A DNA stretch of 20,328 nt from Candidatus Iainarchaeum sp. (GCA_028702895.1 JAQVNZ010000010.1:1-20328); one strand, 5' to 3'; positions 7,504 through 14,602 are shown, counted from the stretch's first letter. Notes: generated from the sequence alone by a model not told the origin. Translations and numbers: made by a program.

Positions 7504-7509
7504 GGTGAT
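7504..7509 (+). promoter_or_regulatory. Shine-Dalgarno sequence of the 93-aa gene
   Basis: GGTGAT is followed by five A residues and the ATG at 7515. It is a full match to the archaeal anti-Shine-Dalgarno core and fixes the start. It also implies that this gene is translated from a message with a leader, most simply as the second gene of an operon with 6489-7466. Confidence 0.75.
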
Positions 7510-7514
7510 AAAAA

Positions 7515-7796
7515 ATGAATGATGAAGAAGTAGCATTTAGAATAGTTAGATTATATTTTGAAGAAATTGCAAGACTTGGTTTTAAACGACAATTAGACTT
7601 AGACCAAATAATGAATGCTTATTTTTATACTTTAAAAAAAATTAGAAATAAAGATTCTGCAATGAAAAAAATAACTGAAGATGTTTATAATTCAAAAAAA
7701 ATAGTTACACAAACAACAACTCAAACATATTCTAATGATAATGAAAAAACTAGTATTTCTACAGAAAAAAACGTTACAGATATTTTAGAAAAATAA
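7515..7796 (+). CDS. Small paralogue of the upstream C-terminal domain, 93 aa
   Basis: Residues 1-48 align with residues about 266-312 of the preceding protein: from (N/D)DEE to Y(T/S)L, 24 of 39 positions are identical by eye (DEE, AF, YF, EIAR, GFK, QL, LD, AY). The rest is a polar tail rich in Thr, Ser, Lys and Asn and probably disordered. It lies 48 bp behind the larger gene with a perfect GGTGAT site. A standalone copy of a partner's domain often means hetero-oligomerisation or competition for one binding surface; this is inference. The domain itself matches nothing I recognise. Confidence 0.8.
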   Translation: MNDEEVAFRIVRLYFEEIARLGFKRQLDLDQIMNAYFYTLKKIRNKDSAMKKITEDVYNSKKIVTQTTTQTYSNDNEKTSISTEKNVTDILEK

Positions 7797-7846
7797 TTTT
7801 TTTGAATGAGTTTTTAAAAAAATTATTAAACGATAATCGTCTTTAT

Positions 7847-7883
7847 TAAAAAAATATATTTGCTGTTTTTGTTACAGCAAATA
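7847..7883 (-). terminator. Hairpin terminator downstream of mscL
   Basis: TATTTGCTGT (7857-7866) and ACAGCAAATA (7874-7883) form a perfect 10-bp stem with a 7-base loop. Read on the minus strand, the stem is followed shortly by a run of T residues (complement of 7848-7854), giving a classic hairpin plus T-tract behind mscL. A second small symmetry, ACGAT-A-ATCGT (7830-7840), lies further along. The 93-aa gene converges from the left. Confidence 0.6.
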
Positions 7884-7904
7884 AAAAATTTTTTAATTCT
7901 TAAA

Positions 7905-8249
7905 TTATTTTTTAGTTACTTTTTGTTCTTTTAAAATAACTTTTGCTATTAAAAAAACAACTAATGCTATTATTGCAAAGTTTATTAATTCAGCTAAAAA
8001 TGCTCCAATCCCAAAAACAACTGGGCCTAGTGCAAGTGTTGCTGTTTTCCAAACTCCGCCTGGAATTAATACTGCGATTATTGGCATTATGATATTATCA
8101 ACTAGTGATTTTATCAGTGCGGTTGCAGCCATACCCATTATGAATGCGATTGCTAAACCAACTACTTTGTATTCTTGTAAAAATTCCATGAATTCATTCA
8201 AAAATAATTGTGCTTCGTTTTTTAATTTTTTCTTTTCTATTTTAGCCAT
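7905..8249 (-). CDS. mscL: MscL-family mechanosensitive channel
   Basis: A 114-residue MscL-type large-conductance channel subunit that would open under membrane tension and release solutes on osmotic downshock. The N-terminus is a short amphipathic segment (ending LNEFMEFLQEYKVV), followed by TM1 (about 28-60, with the family-typical small residues and NIIMP motif), a shortened extracellular loop (PGGVWKTATLALGP) and TM2 (about 77-106), then a basic tail. It is shorter than the roughly 136-residue E. coli protein, mainly in the loop and C-terminal bundle. A strong AAGGAGG site precedes the ATG, and a hairpin follows the stop. Confidence 0.85.
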   Translation of the reverse strand: MAKIEKKKLKNEAQLFLNEFMEFLQEYKVVGLAIAFIMGMAATALIKSLVDNIIMPIIAVLIPGGVWKTATLALGPVVFGIGAFLAELINFAIIALVVFLIAKVILKEQKVTKK

Positions 8250-8256
8250 AGTGTAG

Positions 8257-8263
8257 CCTCCTT
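8257..8263 (-). promoter_or_regulatory. Strong Shine-Dalgarno sequence of mscL
   Basis: AAGGAGG (read on the minus strand) lies 7 bases before the mscL ATG at 8249. It is the only bacterial-consensus-like site in the window; the others are GGTG-type. It settles the start. Confidence 0.75.
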
Positions 8264-8326
8264 AAATATTATTTTATTTTGATTTAAAAATAGCTCGTTT
8301 GGCATGGGATTTCATAATTTTTTGGA

Positions 8327-9538
8327 TTAGCGTTTATTAAAAATAATTTCTATTACATCGCCATATTTTAGTAAATGTTCTTTTCCAATTATTTGTTTTG
8401 TTTTAACATCTATTGCTCGGATAAAACCATTTCCCATATCGGTGTGTAAAGTAAATGCAAAGTCTAAAGCTGTGCTTTTTGGTGGCATCAAAAAACAATC
8501 TGGGATATAATTTCCATCTTTATCTGCTAATCCTTTTACTCCGCCTGGAAAAACTGGGAAATAATTTAATATTTTTAATACGACATTATCAATACATTCT
8601 TGAACACCAGTTGAACCAAATTTTTCTAACACATTTTTATTAATAGTTTCTAAACCAATTTTTTGTTTTTCATTAAGGTCACCAATTATTTCAAAGTTTT
8701 TTTGACCAGGATAGTATTTTACAATTCCTTGTTTTGAAGCTTTTCTTAATGCTATTTCGCTTGCTGCAGAACAAGGGATAATTATTGTATCAGGAAATGT
8801 TTCTTTCATTCGTTTAACATTATTTTCGCCACTTGGCAAATCACATTTGTTAGCGGCTATTATTATTGGTTTACTTAATTTTCTACACATTATTGCAAAA
8901 TCTTTTTTATCATCATTTGTCCAAGTTCCAAATTGTTTTTCGTCTAAATTTAATGTTCTTATTGCTTTTTCAATATGGTTTGATAGTATTTTTATTCCTG
9001 AGAGATTTTGGGACATTTGGTGTATTCTTTTTGAAAAATCTTTTTCAATAGTTTTTGAAAATTTTGGCCAATTATTTTTAATTATTTTTAAAAACCATAA
9101 TTCAATTTCATTTTCTAAAAATTTTACATCTTCTATTGGATCATGGCTCCCTTCATTAACTGTTTTTCCTTCTGCATCAGTTGAACCTGACGCATCAACA
9201 ACATGAATTAGCGCATCTGCTGATGATAAGTCGTTTAAGAATTTGTTTCCAAGTCCCTTGCCTTCGTTTGCACCAGGAACTAGTCCTGCAACATCAATTA
9301 ATTCTATTGGAACATATCTTATTGGATCATTATTTTCATCTTTAATTAAAAATCCGTGTCTTGGATTACTTGTCACATTAAAAAATTTACCTGCATCTTC
9401 TATTCTAATAAAACCAATTCCTTTGTTTGGTTGAATGGTTGTGAAAGGGTATGCTGCAATTCCAACATCTATTAGGGTTGAACTTGAAAAAAAAGTGCTT
9501 TTTCCACTAGATGGTTTTCCAACAATTCCTATTTGCAT
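8327..9538 (-). CDS. ychF: YchF/OLA1-family GTPase
   Basis: A 403-residue member of the Obg-related YchF family, which associates with ribosomes; its cellular role is incompletely defined. Motifs are G1 GKPSSGKST (7-15), the G2 region PFTTIQPNKG (31-40), G3 DVAGLVPGANEGKGLGNKFL (82-101), G4 NKCD (230-233), G5-like CSA and a C-terminal TGS domain (about 335-403). The canonical NKxD predicts guanine specificity, unlike eukaryotic OLA1 and bacterial YchF, which have altered G4 motifs and use ATP. The gene is divergent from rfcL over a 116-bp region. A TATA-like TTATAAG lies about 30 bases upstream of its ATG. Confidence 0.93.
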   Translation of the reverse strand: MQIGIVGKPSSGKSTFFSSSTLIDVGIAAYPFTTIQPNKGIGFIRIEDAGKFFNVTSNPRHGFLIKDENNDPIRYVPIELIDVAGLVPGANEGKGLGNKFLNDLSSADALIHVVDASGSTDAEGKTVNEGSHDPIEDVKFLENEIELWFLKIIKNNWPKFSKTIEKDFSKRIHQMSQNLSGIKILSNHIEKAIRTLNLDEKQFGTWTNDDKKDFAIMCRKLSKPIIIAANKCDLPSGENNVKRMKETFPDTIIIPCSAASEIALRKASKQGIVKYYPGQKNFEIIGDLNEKQKIGLETINKNVLEKFGSTGVQECIDNVVLKILNYFPVFPGGVKGLADKDGNYIPDCFLMPPKSTALDFAFTLHTDMGNGFIRAIDVKTKQIIGKEHLLKYGDVIEIIFNKR

Positions 9539-9561
9539 TTTATCACAAATAACTTATTTTT

Positions 9562-9579
9562 AGGATTGCTTATAATCCT
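9562..9579 (-). promoter_or_regulatory. ychF promoter with inverted repeat
   Basis: A TATA-like ATTATAAG on the minus strand about 30 bases before the ychF ATG is overlapped by the inverted repeat AGGATT-(6)-AATCCT. A protein bound there would occlude the promoter. The operator role is speculative. Confidence 0.35.
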
Positions 9580-9621
9580 TTTGTGTTTGTTAAAAAAAGA
9601 TTTTTTTTATAAACTAGTATT

Positions 9622-9630
9622 ATTTATATA
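9622..9630 (+). promoter_or_regulatory. TATA box of rfcL
   Basis: ATTTATATA ends 24 bases before the rfcL ATG at 9655, the spacing expected for a leaderless message. A weaker TTTTATAAA element lies further upstream (9606-9613). Confidence 0.5.
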
Positions 9631-9654
9631 ATTCTTTCCAAGGGTAGTATTAGT

Positions 9655-10959
9655 ATGAGTGAATTATTAATTGATAAATATTTTCCAAAGACTTTTGAAG
9701 AATTTATTGGTAACACTGAAATAGTGGATGATGCGATAAAATGGGCCGAATCTTGGCAAAATAACATTTCTCAAAAACCATTATTATTTTTTGGCCCACC
9801 AGGAATTGGCAAAACGGCATTAGCTCATTTAATTGCTAAAAAATTCGAGTGGCAGATTTTTGAAATGAATTCTAGTGATTTAAGGAATAAGGATACTATT
9901 GAAAGAATTGCTGGTGCTGCTGTTGGAAACGCGTCTTTATTTGGTTTTAAAAGATTAGTTTTAATTGATGAAATTGATTCTTTACAGTCTTCAGATAGGG
10001 GTGGTGCTGGTGCAATAATGAGTATAATAAAAAATGCGAATAATCCAATTATTTTAACTGCTAATGAAATTTATGCTGATAAAAAATTAGTTCCTTTAAG
10101 GACCTTGACACAATTAAAAGAATTTAAAAAAATAAATTATCTTTCAATTGCTAGAAGATTAAGAGAAATTTGTGATATTGAAAAAATAGTTTATGATCCG
10201 GAAGCAATAAAAGAATTAGCAAAAAATTCGGGTGGTGATTTTAGAAGTGCTTTAATTGATGTTCAAAATAATTCTGATGATATTAGTTTGGATAATATAA
10301 AAAATATTTTTCCAAGAACAAAAAAAGAAAAAATATTTCCTTTGATGACAAAAATATTTAAGAGTCAAAATTTAAAAGAAATGCAAGAAATGGTTTTTAA
10401 TTCAGAAGTTTCTTCTGAGTTATTAGTTAAGTGGGTTGAAGAAAATATTCCTAGACAATTTGATGGAGAGGATACTGCTAAAGCATTTTCTATTTTAAGC
10501 AGGGGAGATATTTTTAGTGGTAGAATTTTTAGGAGACAAAATTATTCTTTTTTAAAATATGTTTTCTTTTTATCAACTGTTGGTGTGGGTTTGTCTAGAA
10601 CAAAAGAGTATTCTGGTTGGCGTCCGTTTCAATTCCCAAATTTATTATCTTCTCTTTCTGCTTCTACTTCCAAAAGAAGTATTAGAAAAGAAATCGGGAA
10701 AAAAATCGGTTCTAAAACGCATATTTCTATAAAAGATGGGGTTAGGGATATTCCATTTATTCAAGTTTTAATTGAAAACAAACAAATTGCGCCACCAATA
10801 ATAAGTTTTTTTGATTTTGATGAAAAAGAAATAGCGTTTTTTTTAAATACTAAAGACAATACAAAAAAAGTTAAATTGCTTAAAGAGTCTGCTGATGAAA
10901 TAAAAAAACAAAGATTAATTTCTTTAAGAAAAGGAAAACAATCTTCGTTATTTTCTTAA
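9655..10959 (+). CDS. rfcL: Replication factor C large subunit (clamp loader)
   Basis: AAA+ large subunit of the archaeal clamp loader that opens the PCNA ring onto primed DNA, working with RfcS, which is not in this window. Motifs are Walker A GPPGIGKT (47-54), NSSD (72-75), Walker B LVLIDEID (101-108), the sensor 1 region ILTAN and sensor 2 GGDFRSALIDV. The C-terminal collar follows. The usual length is 430-500 aa; this one is 434. The C-terminus ends KGKQSSLFS, a PIP-box beginning (QxxLF) that stops before the aromatic pair seen in other archaeal RFC-L tails. It diverges from ychF and has a leaderless-type promoter. Confidence 0.95.
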   Translation: MSELLIDKYFPKTFEEFIGNTEIVDDAIKWAESWQNNISQKPLLFFGPPGIGKTALAHLIAKKFEWQIFEMNSSDLRNKDTIERIAGAAVGNASLFGFKRLVLIDEIDSLQSSDRGGAGAIMSIIKNANNPIILTANEIYADKKLVPLRTLTQLKEFKKINYLSIARRLREICDIEKIVYDPEAIKELAKNSGGDFRSALIDVQNNSDDISLDNIKNIFPRTKKEKIFPLMTKIFKSQNLKEMQEMVFNSEVSSELLVKWVEENIPRQFDGEDTAKAFSILSRGDIFSGRIFRRQNYSFLKYVFFLSTVGVGLSRTKEYSGWRPFQFPNLLSSLSASTSKRSIRKEIGKKIGSKTHISIKDGVRDIPFIQVLIENKQIAPPIISFFDFDEKEIAFFLNTKDNTKKVKLLKESADEIKKQRLISLRKGKQSSLFS

Positions 10960-11075
10960 TTAAAAATATTTTTTTAATATAAAAAATAATTATTTTTTTA
11001 TCTATTTTATTTGCGTTTTGTTATGTTTAAATTTTGTTATGTTTAAATTAGTTTTTTTAAATTATTTTTATTTAT
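10960..11075. other. Convergent AT-rich intergenic region
   Basis: It separates rfcL (plus) from the surface-protein gene (minus). It holds T-tracts suited to terminating either transcript and a perfect tandem duplication at 11016-11047. No gene is seen. Confidence 0.5.
11016..11047. repeat. Perfect 16-bp tandem duplication
   Basis: TTTTGTTATGTTTAAA is present twice back to back (11016-11031, 11032-11047) without mismatch. Its perfection and its position between converging genes suggest a recent slippage event. Confidence 0.8.
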
Positions 11076-11849
11076 TTAATCTTCTTCAAAAACAGTATTA
11101 TCTTCAACAAAAGATTCTATTTTTGAACTAAAATATTTTCTCTTCCAAATTATTGTTCCCATTAAAATTAATGCTATTATAATTATTATTAACCCTTGAG
11201 TTGTTTTGAATAAAAAATTTGTAACTTCGTTTAAATCCAGTATTGGATTTATTTTTTTCCATAAAATATATTTTACATTTAATTTATTCGCGCTTTTGTA
11301 GCCTTTCCAAGTAATAGTTTTTTTTGTTCCGTTCGAACCGATTATTGCGTCTGGAGAAATAGTTTCATTAATTTCTGCACCGGGTGGTAATTCTATTACA
11401 ATTGTTGTACCATCAAGAATAATCCATAATCCTGATTGAAATAAATTATTAAGATAATTTGCTTTAATACTATATTCTTCAACAAGATTAGTTTCTTTTC
11501 CTTTGGCCATTAAAGCGTCAGCTAATTGATATTTTATTTCAAGATAATTGTCATTTCCTTCACTATAAGTTATTTTTCCATTTATTATATTATTTTGGCC
11601 TATTGTTGGTTTGAATTGTGGATTGAATTCTTCCCATTTTCTTAAATCTGATCCTAGGTCAGTGCTTGTTGTTCTAAATTCTAGTTTATCTTGGTCTGTG
11701 TTAAAATATAACTGAAATTTCTCCGTTATTTCAGCGGTCCCGTCATTACTAATAATAATATTTACATTGTGTGCAAAAACTCCGTAACCTTGTGCAAAAA
11801 CAGTGCTTGTAAATAATAATATTAATATTGTTAAAAAAATCTTTTTCAT
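11076..11849 (-). CDS. Secreted, C-terminally membrane-anchored protein, 257 aa
   Basis: A signal peptide is clear (basic MKK, hydrophobic core, likely cleavage after VFA at residue 19). An extracellular domain of about 195 residues follows, with beta-sandwich-like alternation and motifs such as IELPPGAEINETI (152-164) and TITWKGYKSANKLNVKYILW (178-197). One transmembrane helix (about 218-236) and a short acidic cytoplasmic tail ending VFEED complete it. It is a type I membrane protein of the cell surface. The layout resembles archaeal ectodomain proteins of the DUF2207-like kind, but I cannot assign it. No obvious partner gene lies beside it. Confidence 0.75.
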   Translation of the reverse strand: MKKIFLTILILLFTSTVFAQGYGVFAHNVNIIISNDGTAEITEKFQLYFNTDQDKLEFRTTSTDLGSDLRKWEEFNPQFKPTIGQNNIINGKITYSEGNDNYLEIKYQLADALMAKGKETNLVEEYSIKANYLNNLFQSGLWIILDGTTIVIELPPGAEINETISPDAIIGSNGTKKTITWKGYKSANKLNVKYILWKKINPILDLNEVTNFLFKTTQGLIIIIIALILMGTIIWKRKYFSSKIESFVEDNTVFEED

Positions 11850-11977
11850 GTTGAATTAATGTTTTAACTCATTAATTAATTTTACTATGCGTTATATTTT
11901 TGTAAGTTAATATTTTTTTAATTAAATTTCAAATTATTTTTAATATTTTTTAATTTAATATTTTGTTCTTTTAATCG

Positions 11978-11998
11978 TTTTTTGTGCCTTTTTTGTGC
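11978..11998 (+). repeat. Two phased TTTTTTGTGC elements upstream of the UlaG-like gene
   Basis: TTTTTTGTGC occurs at 11978-11987 and 11989-11998, copies starting 11 bp apart (one helical turn), just upstream of the TATA-like box at 12004. This is the position of an archaeal operator or activator site. Confidence 0.4.
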
Positions 11999-12003
11999 AT
12001 TAG

Positions 12004-12012
12004 TTTAAATTA
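12004..12012 (+). promoter_or_regulatory. TATA box of the UlaG-like gene
   Basis: TTTAAATTA centred about 28 bases before the ATG at 12036 fits a leaderless transcript. No Shine-Dalgarno sequence is seen. Confidence 0.45.
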
Positions 12013-12035
12013 CATCTCTTATAGAAGTATATTGT

Positions 12036-12716
12036 ATGGTTGAATTGCAATATTTTGGTCACTCGTTTTTTAAAATTGTTGGGAAATCTGGAACAATGAT
12101 TATTGATCCGATTTTTGATTCGTCTAAAACAAGTTTTGAAAAATTTGGTAAAATTCCAATAAAAAAAGAGTCTGTTGGGAATATTGATTTAATTCTTCTT
12201 ACTAATGATATGGAAGATCATTTTGATAAAATCGCGGTTGAAGAACTTGCAATAAAACATAATGCTACTGTTATTGCACATGATAGTATTTTAACTAGTT
12301 TAGATATTCCTAGAAACCAAAAAACTTCTGTGTTTCAAGCTAATGAAATTTTTTTAAATGGTTTTAAAATAAAACCTGTTATTGCTCATTGTCCTCAAAG
12401 TTTTTGTCCAACTGGTTTTTTGATTGATAGTGATGGTAAAAAAATTTATCATGCGGGTGTAACAATGCTTTTAGAAACTTTTGCTGGGATTAAAACGGAT
12501 GTTGCAATATTGCCTTTAAGTTCTAGGAGCATGGATGTTGTTGATGTTGTTCGTGCTGCGAAAATGATTAAACCAAAATTTTTGGTCCCTATGCAATATG
12601 ATATTTTTGAAAAAGTAAGGCTTGATCCAATTGATTTAAAAAAAAGGATTAGTGAGAGTGTGTTATTAACTGAAACTCTCGTATTAACTCCTGGAAAAAA
12701 AATGAAAATTAAATAA
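12036..12716 (+). CDS. UlaG-like metallo-beta-lactamase-fold protein with lost metal ligands
   Basis: A 226-residue protein with the UlaG-type layout: QYFGHSFFKI start (5-14), MIIDP (21-25), the motif 2 site (57-62), AHCP (117-120), YHAG (138-141) and a C-terminal P-M-x-Y (185-188). The ligands are eroded: HxHxDH reads NDMEDH (His57 to Asn, His59 to Met), HAGDT reads HAGVT (Asp142 to Val) and PMHY reads PMQY (His187 to Gln). Asp61, His62 and His118 remain. A normal dinuclear zinc hydrolase is therefore unlikely; a pseudoenzyme, structural protein or altered metal site is inferred. The rest of the fold looks intact, arguing against simple decay. A small membrane-peptide gene follows 14 bp later. 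Confidence 0.85.
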   Translation: MVELQYFGHSFFKIVGKSGTMIIDPIFDSSKTSFEKFGKIPIKKESVGNIDLILLTNDMEDHFDKIAVEELAIKHNATVIAHDSILTSLDIPRNQKTSVFQANEIFLNGFKIKPVIAHCPQSFCPTGFLIDSDGKKIYHAGVTMLLETFAGIKTDVAILPLSSRSMDVVDVVRAAKMIKPKFLVPMQYDIFEKVRLDPIDLKKRISESVLLTETLVLTPGKKMKIK

Positions 12717-12730
12717 CCTAGTGGTTTGTA

Positions 12731-12850
12731 ATGATTTATGTTTTTTTAATTGTTATTATTGCAATGCTTGTTTTAATTGGTTTTTTTAGAATCGCTATAT
12801 TACAACGAAATAACGAATCTAATCAAGTTGAAAAATATTTTTCTAAATAA
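12731..12850 (+). CDS. One-helix membrane peptide, 39 aa
   Basis: Reading ATG 12731 to TAA 12848-12850 gives 39 residues: a hydrophobic helix (about 2-19), one arginine, a short polar stretch LQRNNESNQ and a charged end EKYFSK. It is a credible single-pass peptide with a cytoplasmic polar tail by the positive-inside rule. It starts 14 bp after the UlaG-like stop, so it is probably cotranscribed. A weak GTGG lies 7-10 bases before the ATG. Too short for homology by eye; the ordered hydrophobic-then-charged composition is the main support. Confidence 0.5.
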   Translation: MIYVFLIVIIAMLVLIGFFRIAILQRNNESNQVEKYFSK

Positions 12851-13001
12851 ATTTTTTTAAAGCTTAATTTGATTTACTATTTTTGGATACCTTATTTTTT
12901 AATGTTTAATATTTTTATTAATTTTTTCATGTTTGGTATTTTTGTTTATTTTTTCAGCGATTTTTTTTATTTTTTTAAACCATCAAATTTAAATTGGTTA
13001 A
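12851..13001 (+). other. T-rich intergenic region with terminator and promoter
   Basis: Long T-runs (12852-12858, 12925-12930, 12961-12968) could end transcription of the upstream genes. TTTTTTAAAC at 12971-12980 lies 26 bases before ATG 13002 and may be the TATA box of the next gene. A Phe-rich reading frame here is an artefact of the T-runs. Confidence 0.4.
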
Positions 13002-13520
13002 ATGTATTATATCCTAATGATTGTAGTAATATTATTGTCTATAATAGCCTTGCTTTTATTATTCCTTGTTTTTTTGTATAATATTAATTTACCAAAAAAT
13101 ATTATTATTGTAAAAGAACAAGAACTATTATTATTAGTGGATCAATTAAAGATTGTTGAAAAAAAATTCTTTCAAGGAAAAATAAAGAAAAATGTTTTTG
13201 ATAATTTAAAAGGTGATATTGAAATTAATTTTGTTTTAAAAGAACTTGAAATATTTAGATTAAAGAAAATTGATTTTTCAAAATTAAATGAAAAATTGGA
13301 TCAGTTGTCTGTAAAATTAAAGAATCCTACTAGGTTCAAAAAAACAAAATTAAAGAATTTGATTCGTGAATCCGAATTAATTCTTGCTGAATTAGATATT
13401 ATTGAGAAAAAATTTTTAAAAAAAGAAATTTCTGCGTCATCCTTTGAAAAATTAGTTCATATAAAAGAAAATGAAATGATTGCAAAAGAATCTCAAATTG
13501 TTAATTATATTAAAAAATAA
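13002..13520 (+). CDS. Membrane-anchored coiled-coil protein with internal duplication, 172 aa
   Basis: An N-terminal hydrophobic helix (about 4-27) is followed by a Lys/Glu-rich helical cytoplasmic body. The body holds two copies of an approximately 42-residue unit (43-85 and 126-167): each has I(V/I)EKKF(F/L), then a (K/E)I segment and an F(D/E)xL helix. These resemble short helical hairpins of the SHOCT-like kind, but I cannot assign them. The ATG at 13002 has a TATA-like element 26 bases upstream; an ATG at 13017 is the alternative. The stop is only 5 bp from the stop of the converging RNase Z gene. Function is unknown, perhaps a membrane scaffold. Confidence 0.75.
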   Translation: MYYILMIVVILLSIIALLLLFLVFLYNINLPKNIIIVKEQELLLLVDQLKIVEKKFFQGKIKKNVFDNLKGDIEINFVLKELEIFRLKKIDFSKLNEKLDQLSVKLKNPTRFKKTKLKNLIRESELILAELDIIEKKFLKKEISASSFEKLVHIKENEMIAKESQIVNYIKK

Positions 13521-13525
13521 TTTTT

Positions 13526-14434
13526 TTAAACTTCAATTACATCAAAGTCTTTTACTGAAAAACTATTTGTGAAAACTTTTTTTGCTTCTTCTTCAAAAAG
13601 TTTTTCATTACTTGTTCTAGCACTATAGTGTATTAAAAATAATTTTTTTACCATTGCTTTTTTAGCGATTTGTGCTGCTTCTTTTGCAGTTGAATGAAAC
13701 CCTTCAATCGCATTTGCTTTCTGGTCTTCTAAAAATGTTGATTCATGAATAAGTATATCTGCATTTTTTGCATTAACAATACTTTCTCTAATTGGTCTAG
13801 TGTCTGGTATGATAACTATTTTTCTACCAATCCTTTTTTTGGAATAATCTAGCACATCTTTTTTAGTAAATTTTTTTCCATTAATACTAATTGTTTTTCC
13901 TTCAACTAGTTTTGAATATAATGGTCCTGGGGGGATACCAAGTTTTTCTGCTTTTTTTCTATCAAATTCGCCTTTTTTATCTTTTTCTTTGAAAACAAAT
14001 CCATAACAACTAATTTCGTGTTTTAATGGGAATGCTTTTATTTCAAAATCTTTTTCTTTTAACATTAAACCTTTTTTTAATTCTTTAAATTCTATTGGAA
14101 AACAAGGTTTTATTATTTCTTTTAAAATTTTTGATATTTTTTCTTTTCCTCCTTTTGGAGAAAAAATTGTTAATTTTTCTTTTCGTTGATTTAATGTTTG
14201 AGTTGCAATCCAACCAAATAATCCTAAAAAATGATCTGCGTGCATGTGGCTAATAAAAACATTATTTATTTTCATTAAAGATAAGTCTGAAATCATTAAT
14301 TGTCGTTGTGTTCCTTCGGGAGCATCAAAAAGAATATTGTTCCCTTCAAAAGTTATTGCAGTACTAGAAGAATTCTTGTTTTTTTGAGGAACACTGCCAC
14401 TAGTGCCTAAAAAAGTTATTTTTATTTTTTCCAT
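13526..14434 (-). CDS. rnz: Ribonuclease Z (tRNA 3'-processing endonuclease)
   Basis: A 302-residue tRNase Z short form that cuts the 3' trailer from tRNA precursors. It has TFLGTSGSVP at the start (7-16), the zinc motif HMHADH (63-68), KHEISCYGF (138-146) with ligand His139, Asp211 of PDT, the HST motif (247-249) and HYSAR (269-273). The GIPPGPLYSKLVEGK segment (166-180) is the exosite-linked region typical of the family. All catalytic ligands are present, in contrast to the UlaG-like protein nearby. The gene diverges from lonB; a TTTAAAT box about 28 bases upstream on its strand suggests a leaderless message. Confidence 0.95.
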   Translation of the reverse strand: MEKIKITFLGTSGSVPQKNKNSSSTAITFEGNNILFDAPEGTQRQLMISDLSLMKINNVFISHMHADHFLGLFGWIATQTLNQRKEKLTIFSPKGGKEKISKILKEIIKPCFPIEFKELKKGLMLKEKDFEIKAFPLKHEISCYGFVFKEKDKKGEFDRKKAEKLGIPPGPLYSKLVEGKTISINGKKFTKKDVLDYSKKRIGRKIVIIPDTRPIRESIVNAKNADILIHESTFLEDQKANAIEGFHSTAKEAAQIAKKAMVKKLFLIHYSARTSNEKLFEEEAKKVFTNSFSVKDFDVIEV

Positions 14435-14455
14435 TAAAGATTTTTTGTAGTTAAT

Positions 14456-14466
14456 TGTTTAAATAA
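14456..14466 (-). promoter_or_regulatory. TATA box of rnz
   Basis: ATTATTTAAAC read on the minus strand is centred about 27 bases before the rnz ATG at 14434, consistent with a leaderless start. Confidence 0.4.
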
Positions 14467-14602
14467 TCTTCTTTTATAAAAAAATAAATTAATTTTGTAT
14501 TAATTTGTTTTAGATTTGTTAAATTTTATTGTTATCTTAATCTTAATTATTTTGTAAATAATAGTTTGTTTGATTTTTATAATCTTTTTTAGTCTTTTAC
14601 AA

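Noticed and set aside
8847..9206. Plus-strand frame of 119 residues inside ychF, and smaller ones at 8455-8643, 8866-9051 and 9243-9434
   Set aside because: All are antisense to a well-conserved GTPase; Phe/Leu-rich composition reflects reverse-complement Lys/Glu codons.
12869..13081. Phe/Tyr/Ile-rich frame of 70 residues between the 39-aa peptide and the 172-aa gene
   Set aside because: It arises from T-runs in an intergenic region and overlaps the start of the 172-aa gene in another frame.
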